NCBI GenBank assembly: GCA_030704615.1
Contig: CM060731.1
Coordinates: 62,848,756 to 62,912,755, forward strand
Source of the DNA: Takakia lepidozioides
Lineage: Eukaryota > Streptophyta > Takakiopsida > Takakiales > Takakiaceae
Direction of reading: 5' to 3'
Length of the DNA: 64,000 nucleotides
Part shown: positions 24,136-35,131 of the stretch, piece after piece
Layout: every line of letters starts with the position of its first letter
Numbering within the stretch: position 1 is the stretch's first letter
Position numbers and translations under genes: made by a program
The notes under the pieces: generated by a model
Databases searched by the model: none
Seen by the model: only the letters and a program-made list of their open reading frames with translations
What the model was told of the DNA's origin: nothing

Positions 24136-27100
24136 ATGTCAATCGGTAGAATTTCGGGTGTCGAAACATGGAGTGCTGTTGACAACGATAAATCGGCTCC
24201 TTTTGTCAAGCATCCGCCAATTTTCCGAATTCAGAGGACAAGACTGGGATGCAGGTTCATACTTCCTAGAAATTTGGTTCATCGGAACGTTGTTGGGTGG
24301 GACTGGATCTCTGCTTTGACAACTCTCAAACCATCGGTGACTAGCGACACCAAATTAGCTGTGTCTCTTAGGCAATGTTTCGCCATGACTTCTGTACTAC
24401 ATGGGCCAAGCCAAAACATTGGCTCGAGTCATTCTAGACATTATGCTTGCACCAGTTCCTGCAAGAAGATGAAGGTTCTTGCAGAGGCCGCTGCGGGAAA
24501 CTCGTCAACGTTGGAGACTTCAGATGAGGCAAGTCTGACTGATGAAGGCAAGGATGTTGAGAAGCAGAAGAGAAGATTCTTGCAAGACGATGTGGGACCC
24601 AATCTAATTGTGCTGGAGGCTCAGGGGCGGGTGTGCACTGGTCCCACACAATCGAAACCTCTGGACGAAGCTCAAGCTTTTAGGGTTCTTCATACGATTT
24701 TGCAGTCAGGTTTCATGTGCCTCATCCTGGACCTCTTCCTTGCTGTTACCAGTTCCACCACGCACCCAAATGTTAAATCTACAAAAATTTAAAGGACAAA
24801 TTTCATTTTTTTGGTGCTCTCTTTGTCATCAGCACGCACCATTTCAAACCTGTTCAAATATACGGGGCTGGAGCAATTTGTGTGCGCATATGAACACAGA
24901 GAGATTGGATGTGGGCTTGAACAGAGGCGTCCAGGGGTTTAGGGTTTATGAGCTGACCCGTATCTAAGCACCAAGGAGCTCAATGCCCAATGTGGCGAGC
25001 CAAGGTAACATCTGAATTCAATTGTCAAGGTATCCTTTCATGCATTTGCTGACCTGAATAGAACTTTGGGCTATGCAGCAAGAGGAGAGCTCCCTGTTAA
25101 AGACACAGTATCAAAGGCTCAAATGGGTGCATTTTTTGGAGCCATGACGTTACGGGCCAATGCCTTCCCTCCCTCAACTCAATGGAGTGAGGGCGAACGC
25201 AAAGCAATGAATGAGCTCTGGCCCTCTCTGCGTCAAACCCTCTCCCCAGAGATTCTGTTTTTGGTTGATCCAGAAGGGACCATCATGGGTGGGGCATCTC
25301 CTCTGGGTCCCACGTTCTTGGGGGGAAGCCCCTCTGATGTGCGATTAGTGGGTGCCTTGAGGGAAGTATTAGTCGGGGGGCATTTGGGCTTTGAAGAAGT
25401 GGCAATGATCTTGAGGGACATTATCCCTCTTCGGAGATCAAAAGGAGGTCTGAGAGAGGTGAGTGATGCCTTGCTTGCTGCACTTTTGATTTGCCAGCGC
25501 ATGAATGGGGAGACCGACAGAGAGCTGAAGGCATACTGCATGGCTTTTGACGAGGAACTTGGTGAGTTGTCCTGTCTTGACTCTGTTTCTTCTGATTCTT
25601 TGAATGCCTCATCTTCACTGTCTCTCTCTCAAACTGTCATAAACCATGCTGGGTATGGTTTATGGCCACAACCACAGACCAAATCTCTCTCTCTCAGGGT
25701 CTGCGGTGCCCCCAACCTAACTCAGATGTGTCATGGGGTGTGATTGCGCCCCTGGTCACAAGTGCAGAGTGAAAAGGATAGATGTCTCACATCTGTGATG
25801 GACTGGGACTAGAGCAGCATACCTCGTATCAACCTCATGCTCTCTACTATAATGTCAATGTCAACATGTGCCGCATCAACTTGATTGTTCTCAGCTTTTT
25901 ATAAGAACTAGATCAATTTCCCCTGTGCCCTCCTCGGCTGAAAACCACATCCAGCTCTGAAGGTTTAATATGTATGCCATCAAAGGTGACTCTCTCTCTC
26001 TCAGGGCCCCCTATTATAAAGTTTCTCTCTCTCACTCCCTGTCCGTCTGTTTGCATAGACCCTCTTTTAAAGATTAAAAGCTCAGTCTTATGATGGCCTG
26101 AAGTCCTGCATTTGCATATCACTCATGTCCAGTGACTAAATTAGGTTCTGGCCTTCCAATTACTTCCAGAATTGACCCTAGTATTTGTACCCAAGGATGG
26201 AAGGGTTGTCTCTAGACGCTCAAACCAAGAAAGAAGGGTGCAGTAAGCAATTTCTTGATGCCTTTGATGAGAGTATTTTCCTTGGATGAATACTGAGTAA
26301 AGTGTACTCATAAGACGATGTTTGCCATAGCCTTGTGGCCATAGACCCCGCACCCAGTTTGGGTGGAAGAAAAATAGTCAGTAAGAGCATAGTAAGTAAG
26401 AGAAAGAAAGCATCAGCATGGGGATATCACTTAGTGACAAATGGTGTGAGTATTGATGTTGCATATGAATTTCTTGTGTGTAGGTTCTCCACCTCTTGCC
26501 GACGTGAGATCACTAACCCACTATGGAGAGCCCTATGATGGGAACACACGCTTTTTCCGGAGCACTCTTTTTGTGGCAGCAGTGCGTGCCAGCTATGGGG
26601 AAAGTTGCCTTCTGCATGGTGTTGACTGGATGCCTCCTAAAGTAGGACTCTGTTGCCTGTCTTTTCTGGCTTTTTGTGGATTTACCCTCTCTCTACTTCA
26701 TTTTCTGTTCCTTCCAATCTGCACTTAGGGTCTACAGCTATGAGGCTATGAAGGTGTTACATTCTTTCTCTGTGTCTCAGTCTGTCTTATGAATACATTC
26801 TGTCTCTCTCACATGCACAGTACTCATAAGACGTTGTTTGCCGTAGCCTTGTGGCCATTGACCCCGCGCCCAGTTTGAGCGGGAACAAAAGGGACAGAAC
26901 CTACCTCTGTCAGGGGCTGACGTTGGTAGTAAGACTTACCTCCATATAAAGAATTAATCCGGGTTTTCCAGATATCCTCTAGAAATCCCTTCACACAAGC
27001 ATCAATCTGCTGTGTGTGATTTGCCCAAAAACTAGGCCTCAGGAGGGCCTGGGCTTTTGGCTCAGCCTCGAGACTTTCAAAGTTGGTAAACAGGGGTACA

Positions 27101-30100
27101 GGCACAATTCCCTTAATAGATTTGAAGAGAGCGTCTCTTTGGTGAGAGAACCCCGGACAGTGTATCAGAAAATGAATACTGTCTTCAGATTGCCCACACA
27201 ACGGGCAATTGCACTCTCCCTTTCCTCTCTGCTTCTGTTTGCTGTTCAAAGGTAGGCTTCCTGCCCTGAGTTTAAATTTCAGTCTAGTGCCGAGAGTGGG
27301 TAGACCCTTGAGGTCTCTCACATGCACAGTGATAGGTGGGTAGTAATTGTTAGGGCACCTGGTGAATGGTGTAGGGAGGTGTGACTGAGGAGCAGATGCT
27401 GCAGCATATGGGGGCTGCAACCACACTCTTACCTGGCTCAGCAGTCAAACTTCTTGAGGTTTGAATTTCCCAAATCAGAGACTCAGGACAAAGCTTGGTC
27501 AAAGCAATCATCTCTGTTTGCAGCTGGGGGAACCATGTAGCACACTGTCTATAGGCTGCACTGGATTTGAAGCTGGGACCACCTGCACTGGATCCCAATA
27601 CCCTAATCATTGGAAGCTTGTGACCTTAGAGATTTCGGAAAAGGGGCTGACTGTGAAGTGATTCGTTGATAGGAGTCTATGGTCTTGGTTCACAGGACAA
27701 GGAGGTTGGGTTTGCCTACATCAGCCAGCAAGAGGCCCGACCATCTGTGTATGCTCTTACTCCCTTCTTCCTAAGCAAGTAAAATGACAAAACATGGAGA
27801 TGTAGGGTAGCCAGATTCAAGGGAGACCCAGAACACCGCCATACATGCAAATAGGGCAGAGAAGACATGATCAGAGAAGCTCAGGTTAAGTTTTGCATAG
27901 TTATGTGTGAGGAAGTGATCTTGCCATAGTATTCATGTAGTCACATTAGTCGAATTTCCAGCCCTTCTCTTTCTGTGCCCCTACACAGAGCTGTGGCCCT
28001 TCTTGGGTCTGAACTCTAGGGGTAACTATTCACATAAAAATCCAAGGAACTTTCTTGATAATGGGAAGGTGAGATTCATCCCCTTCTTCTTAAGGCACTA
28101 CGAAAGCGAGTCTCCTGTTAAGACCCCTTCCACTGCCCGGTCTCCTTCCCTTTTGTGCTTTCTGCAACTGGGAGTGGGGTGTCCAAGTATAAGGCTATTG
28201 CAAGAAAAGTATATGAGTACATCGTCTCTCTGACAGTTGCTGCAAAGTGAATTAACTTGTGATCCATGGAGTTAAGCCTCACCCTAGAATGCTGAATTCC
28301 ATGTTGATTACCTCTGCTCCAGACGATTGCAGCACCAAAGGCGAGAGAACTTTTCAGCTTTATAGAATTGCCGTTTCCTCACTTGCTCAAGGGGTTTGAA
28401 TCCCTCTGCATGTGAATTGGAAATTTCAATGGTACTGCATGTGCATATGTTCAGGTACTCTTTGGTGAATTTGAGAGAGCATATTAAGAAGAGGCCATCC
28501 ATTGCAACCACTGAGAAAGTGCAGCGCTATATTCAAGTATGCCCAGTCTTGTTTCATGCCCTGGACTTGAAAGTTGGCAAATGTTTCACCGCTTTGGGTA
28601 TGTAGAACTTGGGGGCCATAAGAAACAAGAATCAATTTGCATGTTAAAGAACTTATCTCCTGGAGCTTCAGAGTGTTCAGATTCCAAGTTGTGTCGATGT
28701 CTGCCAGAATATCTTTCTCAGACTCCTTGTTTGGGTGTGTAGGCCTCAGGTCGGGAAGCAATGATGGCTAGTTTCTACCATGCAGGTTACGAGGAGCCTC
28801 TTCTGATGCTCATTCGCAGAAGAGGGGTAGATGCTGGCCTGGTCATTAAGGTCATTCTCTCTTCGGACATCGTTCGATGTCTTTGATCTCTCTCTCTCCT
28901 GCTCTCTTTTCAGAGGCCATGGCCACAAGGCTACGGCAAACAACGTCTGATGAGTACATTCTCTTTTCAGAGACAAGACTACGGCAAAGAAGTCTTATGA
29001 GTACATTCTTTTCAGAGATTCTTCATACTTGGCAGGGGCCTTCAGCTATAAGGATTGAAGTTCTATCAGGAGTATTTTGTCGGACATTTGAAATACAAAC
29101 TTGTCCGCTAAATTTGAAAGAGATGGTATGATGCAGGGTGAAGAAGGAGCCTTGTCTCTCACAACGAAGGACCGCTCACCGGAAGCTGTAGTGAAGGGGA
29201 GGCCTGTAAACTACTGTGCAGGCTTCCGGCCACAAAAGGTTTCAAACTTGCAAAATGGACACCCTGAGGGTGAGCTTTGGCAATTGTGACCGAATTATCT
29301 TGATGTCATTCGATATAGGTATATGGTTGTAGTTCAAATATGGTGGGCATTGGATTTGTATCTGCAACGTTGTCCGAACCCAGCTGGATCCAAGGCACCT
29401 GACCAGATCACTGGCATTGTCATTCAAAAGATAAACAACATAGTGATTTCACAACTGAATTTGTGCTCTCTATCTTACAGCAAAGCCCAATCAATATTGT
29501 GTTCGCGAATGTTGGTGTATGGCTTAGAGGTCTAGAAACATTTGTTGATTTTCAATCTAACATTTGTGGCACATTTATATACCAAACCACTTATGTGGTG
29601 AGATTGCAGGCCTTTTGCGCGAAGCTTTCAGTATGGAAGTGAGGGCTGGAGATTATGGCTTTGTCCCAACTTCCACTCCAAGGACAGATCGATCGGTAAA
29701 CTGTTAAGACCTTGGAGATACTTAGCAGGGAAAAGTAAGATAAATTATGAACCACGTTAGAATTTGTCGTTTACAGTAATGTCAGAGGAGAGAGCAAATA
29801 GAAATAAAATGGTGCTTTATAACATCCTTGGAAAGCTCAGAAAGAAAAACTTTTGATTTTCTGGAGAGAAGTGTCGTAACTGTTCCATGTTACTTGGGTT
29901 TGCATTGTTCACCGAGGTTGTTTTGAAAGCTTAGAATCGACATCTTGCTGTAAAAAGAATCTCTTGCACTGTATCAAGTACAGATGCTACACATTTGGCT
30001 GTGCTCGGGGGGGGTAGGTATTGGGGTGTGTGGGAGGGGGAGTGGGGGGAAGGATAGAGAGAAAGGACTTTGAGACACTTACATTCACGGGCCCCAAAGG

Positions 30101-30415
30101 CCTTTGGGACGAACTAGAACAACAAGAAAGAGCAATTTTTTAATAGAAAGGAGGAAGATTCCAGGCCTTAAGACTTTCAAGAACATGCAGGTGGAGAAGA
30201 ATGTCCAGCTGGGTTTGGGGGCACTCAAGGGTGAGAAAGGCCCTGCATATGATCGTATCGTGCTGAATGCAGCCATAGCCGACCACTTGCTTGGATGCGA
30301 TGGTGCGGAAGACCCTGTAGTGGCAATACAGAGATCTAGGGAAGCTATCGATAGTGGCAGGGCTTTGAAGGCCTTGTTAAGGTACATTGATTACAGCCAT
30401 CACGTAGGATCCTAA
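24136..30415 (+). CDS. Anthranilate phosphoribosyltransferase-like protein (At1g70570 type), ten exons
   Basis: Exons: 24136-24709, 25079-25561, 26484-26641, 27375-27458, 27696-27748, 28455-28536, 28743-28850, 29137-29269, 29610-29695, 30191-30415. All borders are GT/AG and phases add to 1,986 nt (661 aa). ATG 24136 is the first after an in-frame TAA at 24052. A long N-terminus, likely an organelle-targeting region, leads to the helical TrpD N-domain (RGELPVKDTVSKAQMGAFFG) and the phosphoribosyltransferase core. The glycine loop is HYGEPYDGNTRFFRST rather than the GTGGDG form of true TrpD, and KHGNR is replaced by LLHGVD. Tryptophan-pathway activity is therefore doubtful; this plant family resembles TrpD2 proteins in this respect. 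The C-terminus (AYDRIVLNAAIADHLLGCDG) is strongly conserved. Introns carry LINE tails and a SINE-like piece. Confidence 0.9.
26141..26360 (-). repeat. LINE 3'-end fragment in intron 2
   Basis: Reverse complement of the shared LINE tail: GGGTCTATGGCCACAAGGCT, then ACATCGTCTTATGAGTAC, matching the ends at 26822 and 28960. The adjoining minus frame has no recognisable RT motif. Confidence 0.6.
26822..27365 (-). mobile_element. 5'-truncated LINE with end of reverse-transcriptase ORF (intron 3)
   Basis: The minus frame carries a zinc-binding CPLCGQSEDSIHFLIHCPGF segment, the C-x2-C...H...C signature found after the RT domain in plant L1-type LINEs. It is followed by QQIDACVKGFLEDIW and a stop near 26825. 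Upstream RT motifs are absent, so this is a dead 5'-truncated insertion. The 3' end is GTCTTATGAGTAC with no poly(A). The LINE stops within about 10-15 bp of the acceptor of exon 4 (27375) of the host gene, in opposite orientation. The open frame runs on into the exon only by chance. Many shorter fragments of the same tail occur in this window. Confidence 0.8.
27530..27613 (-). repeat. Possible tRNA-derived SINE head in intron 4
   Basis: On minus, CCAATGATTAGGGTATTGG (from 27613) resembles an A box or D arm, and GGTCCCAGCTTCAAATCC (27580-27563) resembles a B box with changes. Confidence 0.35.
28915..29010 (+). repeat. Two LINE 3'-tail copies in tandem (intron 7)
   Basis: GGCCACAAGGCTACGGCAAA with GTCTGATGAGTACATTCT is followed at once by GACTACGGCAAAGAAGTC with TTATGAGTACATTCT. 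Only the last 40-50 bp of the LINE is present, twice. Confidence 0.65.
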
Positions 30416-33400
30416 CCTCTTCTCAAACTTTTGGTTCCTTATGGTTGATATTCTTTGTGTGGAGTCATTGATGTGTGTTAGTGAATCACGACAGAAATGG
30501 TCTCTCTTTTTCTTGGTATTCCTTCATCCTCTTATACACACACCACAAGAAGCTGCACAACGGGTCTATAGCCAACGTGTGTGCGCAATGCCCTGTTGAT
30601 TCTCCTAACACTGAACATTGTCTGTGGTTCGCTGCATACATCTCTAATGACCCACCTCAAGTTGGTCTGCCTCCCTGATGCGTCATGACCGAAGGCAGTG
30701 TTCTCCACAATGTAGAATTGTTAAGGTAGAGTTTTGTTGAAGTTTGCACCAATGTCAAGTTCTTATGTTAATGCTCATTGCAGAAGTTGCAATGATGGGA
30801 GTGAGTGTAATAGTTTTGAAGTGGGAAGGACCCAGGGGTCTTATTTGAGCTAGCATATAATTTTCTTATGGTACCTGTTCCATATTTTTGAGGAGGCCTT
30901 GGGTGTAAATTAGTTAGTAGTAGGTAGTAAGTTGGAGCGGAGAGGCCTAGACCCTCCCTTATATACCCTCTCAGGACGGGGGGCCCAGCTGTCTGTCCCC
31001 TTCGCCCGCCTTCTAGAATTCCCACAATGGACGCCTAGAGATGTGGCTGGACACACGTCTTCATCCAATCGCCCTCCTGCTTCGCTCCATTGCACCCTTT
31101 CCTACATCCCTATTGGTCGCTCCAATCGTCTCTCTTGTTTGACCTTCAAATTCTCCCCCAACTGATGTTGGGTACTTACCCACTTCGTGTTTGCCTTTGT
31201 AATTGACCATATTTCTATGTAATGCAGTCCACATCAGCCACAAGATTTGGGCCTTGAATGTGTGAACATGATGCCCATAGAATAGACGATGTTTATTTTG
31301 TTTTATATACCTGTTAAGTCTTACCTCTTCCTTGCTGCTTTGATGATTATACCCCTTAGTTCATCTTTGCAAATGGTAGATTGATAGTGGTATACAAGAA
31401 ATAATAGAGATTTTCGAGATTTCGGTTGTTTGCATTATTAGTTCAACGACTTTCTTCGCACATGTGCGCATGTGCAGCAGAAAACAAACTTGTTGGAAGC
31501 CCAAACGTCTATGTCCTTGTAGCCTTCTGTACGAAAGAGTTTCTGGTGCTTTACAAAAGGCTCAACCTCTCTATCTGCAGAGGTTGCTGGGGCAACTTCA
31601 TCTCGCCTCCCGGCATTTTATGACCCATCCTTTTTCCTCTTGTCTGACCTTCTTCAGGCTGGAGGTGATACTAGAATAGTTTGATTTCTTTTTGCTAATA
31701 TATCTAGGTCTATAAGATTTTGCTTTTCCTTTTTGGGACAGTTTTTTTTGACGTAGGTGTAACTATTTTCGGTTTCCTAACATAATTTGGATGGATGGAT
31801 TATTCTTCATGCACATACCAACTATATTCTTGTCCAAAATATATTCGTAGAGAAAAACGTCATCCACATCTTTTTGTTACCACCCCTGCCCGGCCGGAGC
31901 GGGCTGTTGATCTTCATGGCCACGGTTATAAAAGAGATTTCTGCGTGGCTGTGGATGATCAGAAGAGGATCGGAATATGAAGTGTCCGACTCATACCAAG
32001 GCCACACAGGTCAGCACGCAAGGTTGTTAGAGCGTCCCTAGACTGGCGCCCCTATGTCCGGGCAACCGAGTTCTCCGTCGTAGAGAGAGATGCGTTACGG
32101 ACGTTCCGGAAACGTATCATAGAGGTCCACGCGTCCTATGTTATTTTCACGTGTGTTGTGTGCAGTTGGATTATCCAGCATTTTGGGCCGTTGGATTACA
32201 TACCATCTCAATGACTCATGGTTTGCCATCTGTTCAATGGATTGTGGAAGGGCAGCCTATGTGGCCGCAACACAGCCGCCGTCCAGCAACGTCGTGGGGC
32301 CTGCGTTCAAGAACTCTGGGTCCGGGCCTGCACCTGCAAGGCCTGGGCATCATACCTAGGCCACACATGACGGATGTGTTGCCTCAACGCGGTTCCCATA
32401 ACTGGCGCATAGCGGTGTCAGGCCGTTCCTAAATGCCCAGCCAGGCGTCCGCTTGACGTAGTTTTCTAACGCAAGAGAACCTAGGTCATGGACCTGCGTT
32501 CTAGTGCGTACCTTGAATGGTGGAGCCTGTAGTAGGACGCCACCAACGTGGGAAGCCCATGAGAGAAGGAAAAGAAGGAAATAATGTTATCCGGACATCA
32601 CCCTTTGCCTTGTTGGATCCAAGCAACCAATCCCTGCTGTTGAAACTGGGTTCCACCAAGGAAGCATGGGGCTTGTGTGGCCCCTCCCCTTGCAACGTTG
32701 GGAAGACGCCATTCTCCGTAATGCATCCTGCCAGCGGTGTATTACCTATCGTCTTCCTCCGATCGATCCGTTCTCTACCATCAATCCCCTGGGGGCACAT
32801 TTTAGCTTCTTGTCAGAAAATGCCAGCAAGCAGATGCATGCATCGTGGATATACTAAAGTGTGTGGTGTGTACCTGAGGTAGGCTGTATATGGATGTCAC
32901 GAGGAGCGGTGTGCCACAGTTCTATCTCTGGCCCACAAAAGAGAGAATAACAGCACAACGAACTCCTGCGGCATCTTTGCAATACGACATGAACAGCGGA
33001 GACATTCAACCGTTGCTACTTAGTCCTCACACCAGCCTTCTCTGGGGAAAGATGTTTTCGGAGGTTGCCGGATTACTGATCCTGGAATAATGGCCAGCAA
33101 GCTTTGCAGGCAATGCCCCAATTTGCAGCTGCCTCCTCGAAATAGAGAGCATATTCTTTTGACGCGTTTTTTTAGCATAGATACCTACTGTTGATTTTTG
33201 AAAGCTACCTCTGATCCAGAGTCAGGCTTAACGCACGTCAGTAATGAGTGCACATGAACGTTGTCACGATTGAAGTCTGTCACTGGTCCAAGGCTCGTCC
33301 TAGTGATGTCACTGTATTTGAAATTGAGGATGTTTTGTGAATATTCCCTTGAACACTTAGCTGACGAGATGGAGCCTGTACAGTAGCTTTGTAACGGTCC

Positions 33401-33432
33401 TACCCTTCTCCACGTTGACTTATCCTGGCTGA
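30416..33432. other. No gene recognised
   Basis: Short open frames occur at 31464-31679, 31795-31980 (PARPERAVDLHGHGYKRDFC) and 32151-32432 (LDYPAFWAVGLHTISMTHGL). None has a known domain or consistent splice borders. On minus, TATATAAGG lies at 30956-30964, next to a GC-rich block. This could be the core of an old LTR promoter, but I find no LTR ends. Confidence 0.3.
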
Positions 33433-33877
33433 CCTGGGTAGGCTGCCGGCACAATTTCCTCTGCAGTGGATCAGGTCGTCGTATCCGTCGCCCTATAAAT
33501 CTGTAGCGAACCTGCATGGTGGTGCTAGGTATCACTTGTCTCCAGCTACAGGTTTTGGGAAGGGGGCTTGAACTCAGCCATCTCAATCCGGCAACTCGTC
33601 TTGCAACCCATTGTCTTCTCTCCAGGTATGCTGTAGTTGGCTGGACCACAACACATTGGAGGATTAGGTGTTCGATGTGTCTGGGTGGGTGTGATTCAAA
33701 TGTAGCTTGTGTTGGTGGGATGGCAACGTCATGGTGAGAACAGAATGCCGAATCATGAATGCTCGTCTCTGCAAAACCCGTTTGTATGCTAGTGTGGAGT
33801 CGGTTGCCCAAATATTGACAGTGTGGATCCGATACAGAGAAATGAAATGGTACTCTTTTTGTTCGTGTGCTTACGGG

Positions 33878-33879
33878 GT

Positions 33880-33944
<65 letters not shown>
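33878..33944. repeat. (GT)n(GA)n microsatellite upstream of the germin-like gene
   Basis: A GT run to about 33904 passes directly into a GA run, roughly 430 bp before the ATG. The paralog has only GA here. Confidence 0.95.
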
Positions 33945-33946
<2 letters not shown>

Positions 33947-34371
33947 TCGATGATATCTATCCAAGTGCATTCAAGTTAAAATTGAATCCCCTCGCTCTGC
34001 TGATTCCCCCTTAGACAATGCGATTGTCCAGTTGATATCTCCCGTATGAGCTGCTTGCTCCTTCCCAAGTTGGAGGAAAATATGGACCTGTGTGTCATTA
34101 TATCAGCTAGGCGGCAGCTGAACACATATACCTAGGAGGTTTTGAAAAACTGACAAGAGTGGATTCTTTCCAATATTGCATGCCCAACGTTTCCAGGTCC
34201 TGGGGGGTCTCACCGCCTGTCTCTGAGCCCCCTTCCGCATTGCTCCAGATTTTGTCAGACTTTACAGTTTGTGGCATTTTAACTGTGAAGTTCTTCGGAC
34301 CTCTTGTTGAGTTGTTCTGATTTTGTTTCGATCTTCGGCGCAGATAACAATTCACCAACGCTCTGATAGAA

Positions 34372-34983
34372 ATGGCCCGACAAATTGTACAGCTTCTGGC
34401 GTTGTTCGCTCTGGTATACGTAGCACAGGCCTCAGACCCGGAGCTGACCACTGACTTCTTCGTGCCTGCTGGTACCAGTGTCACAAATGTCACCGGCCAG
34501 TATTTCACCTTCGTTGGCTTGAGAGGAGGAGGCGTGCCACCCGTCGCACCAGCTAAGTTTGCTATAACCAAAGTCAATAGTGAAAACTTCGTGGCTCTCA
34601 CAGGCCTGGGCGTCTCATCGGCCCTTCTCACCTACCTGCCTGGCGGAATCAACCCACCCCATACCCACCCCAGAGGAACTGAGTTGTTGTACGTTCTTAA
34701 GGGGACTTTACATGTGGGTTTGGTCGACACTGCCAACAAGCTGTTCACTCAGACCCTCTTAGCTGGTGATCTCTTTGTGTTCCCCAAGGGATTGGTTCAT
34801 TTCCAAATCAACTTGGGCTCCAAGACAGCCAAGGCATATGCCGCCTTCAGTAGCTCAAGCCCCGGCACAGTTTCTCTCCCTGCCACACTTTTTGAGTCTG
34901 GCATCTCTGATAAAGTTCTTGAGACAGCCTTCAAAGTAGGACATCCTGTCATTGAGCAATTGGAGGCTCCTTTCAAGAAGTAG
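34372..34983 (+). CDS. Germin-like protein, copy 1
   Basis: Intronless 203-aa protein. Residues 1-20 form a signal peptide (MARQIVQLLALFALVYVAQA), so the mature protein is probably apoplastic. The cupin core is clear: GGINPPHTHPRGTELLYVL supplies metal ligands H97, H99 and E104, and GDLFVFPKGLVHFQ supplies H143. One N-glycosylation site is at N39 (NVT). Germin-like proteins form Mn-binding hexamers; some are oxalate oxidases or superoxide dismutases, and which activity applies here cannot be read from sequence. The protein has no cysteine at all, so the disulfide usual near the N-terminus of germins is missing. Residue 110 is Lys (AAG at 34699), versus Gln in the copy 18,294 bp downstream. 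Confidence 0.93.
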   Translation: MARQIVQLLALFALVYVAQASDPELTTDFFVPAGTSVTNVTGQYFTFVGLRGGGVPPVAPAKFAITKVNSENFVALTGLGVSSALLTYLPGGINPPHTHPRGTELLYVLKGTLHVGLVDTANKLFTQTLLAGDLFVFPKGLVHFQINLGSKTAKAYAAFSSSSPGTVSLPATLFESGISDKVLETAFKVGHPVIEQLEAPFKK

Positions 34984-34995
34984 AGTTAGAACTAT

Positions 34996-35131
34996 GATCT
35001 TTGTAGGTTCTGAACATGCAGCTCGGCTGTAAATTTTTAGGGATGTTCAGAACCTACAAAGATCAGTGTCGTGAAGGATGGGAAACCCCCCCACAAAAAC
35101 TCTCCGTCATTCTGATGTTTCAATCAATAAA
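34996..35131 (+). promoter_or_regulatory. 3' UTR hairpin and poly(A) signal of germin-like copy 1
   Basis: A perfect 22-bp inverted repeat (arms 34996-35017 and 35043-35064, loop 25 bp) starts 13 bp after the stop codon. The arm begins GATCTTTGTAGGTTC. AATAAA follows at 35126-35131. The hairpin is preserved in the duplicate. It may be an RNA structure in the 3' UTR or a relic of a small inverted-repeat insertion. Confidence 0.75.

Noticed and set aside
30700-31260. Solo LTR with a minus-strand TATATAAGG core
   Set aside because: No TG...CA ends with a 5-bp duplication could be fixed, and no second LTR or retrotransposon ORF is nearby.
33185-33970. 261-codon minus-strand ORF beginning with Ser-Leu and Thr-His repeats
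   Set aside because: The start is the translated GT/GA microsatellite, and the rest has no domain and differs from the duplicate copy.
34107-34631. 174-codon antisense ORF over the germin-like gene (repeated at the second copy)
   Set aside because: It exists only because the sense codons avoid antisense stops. No domain, and it is interrupted relative to its paralog outside the gene.
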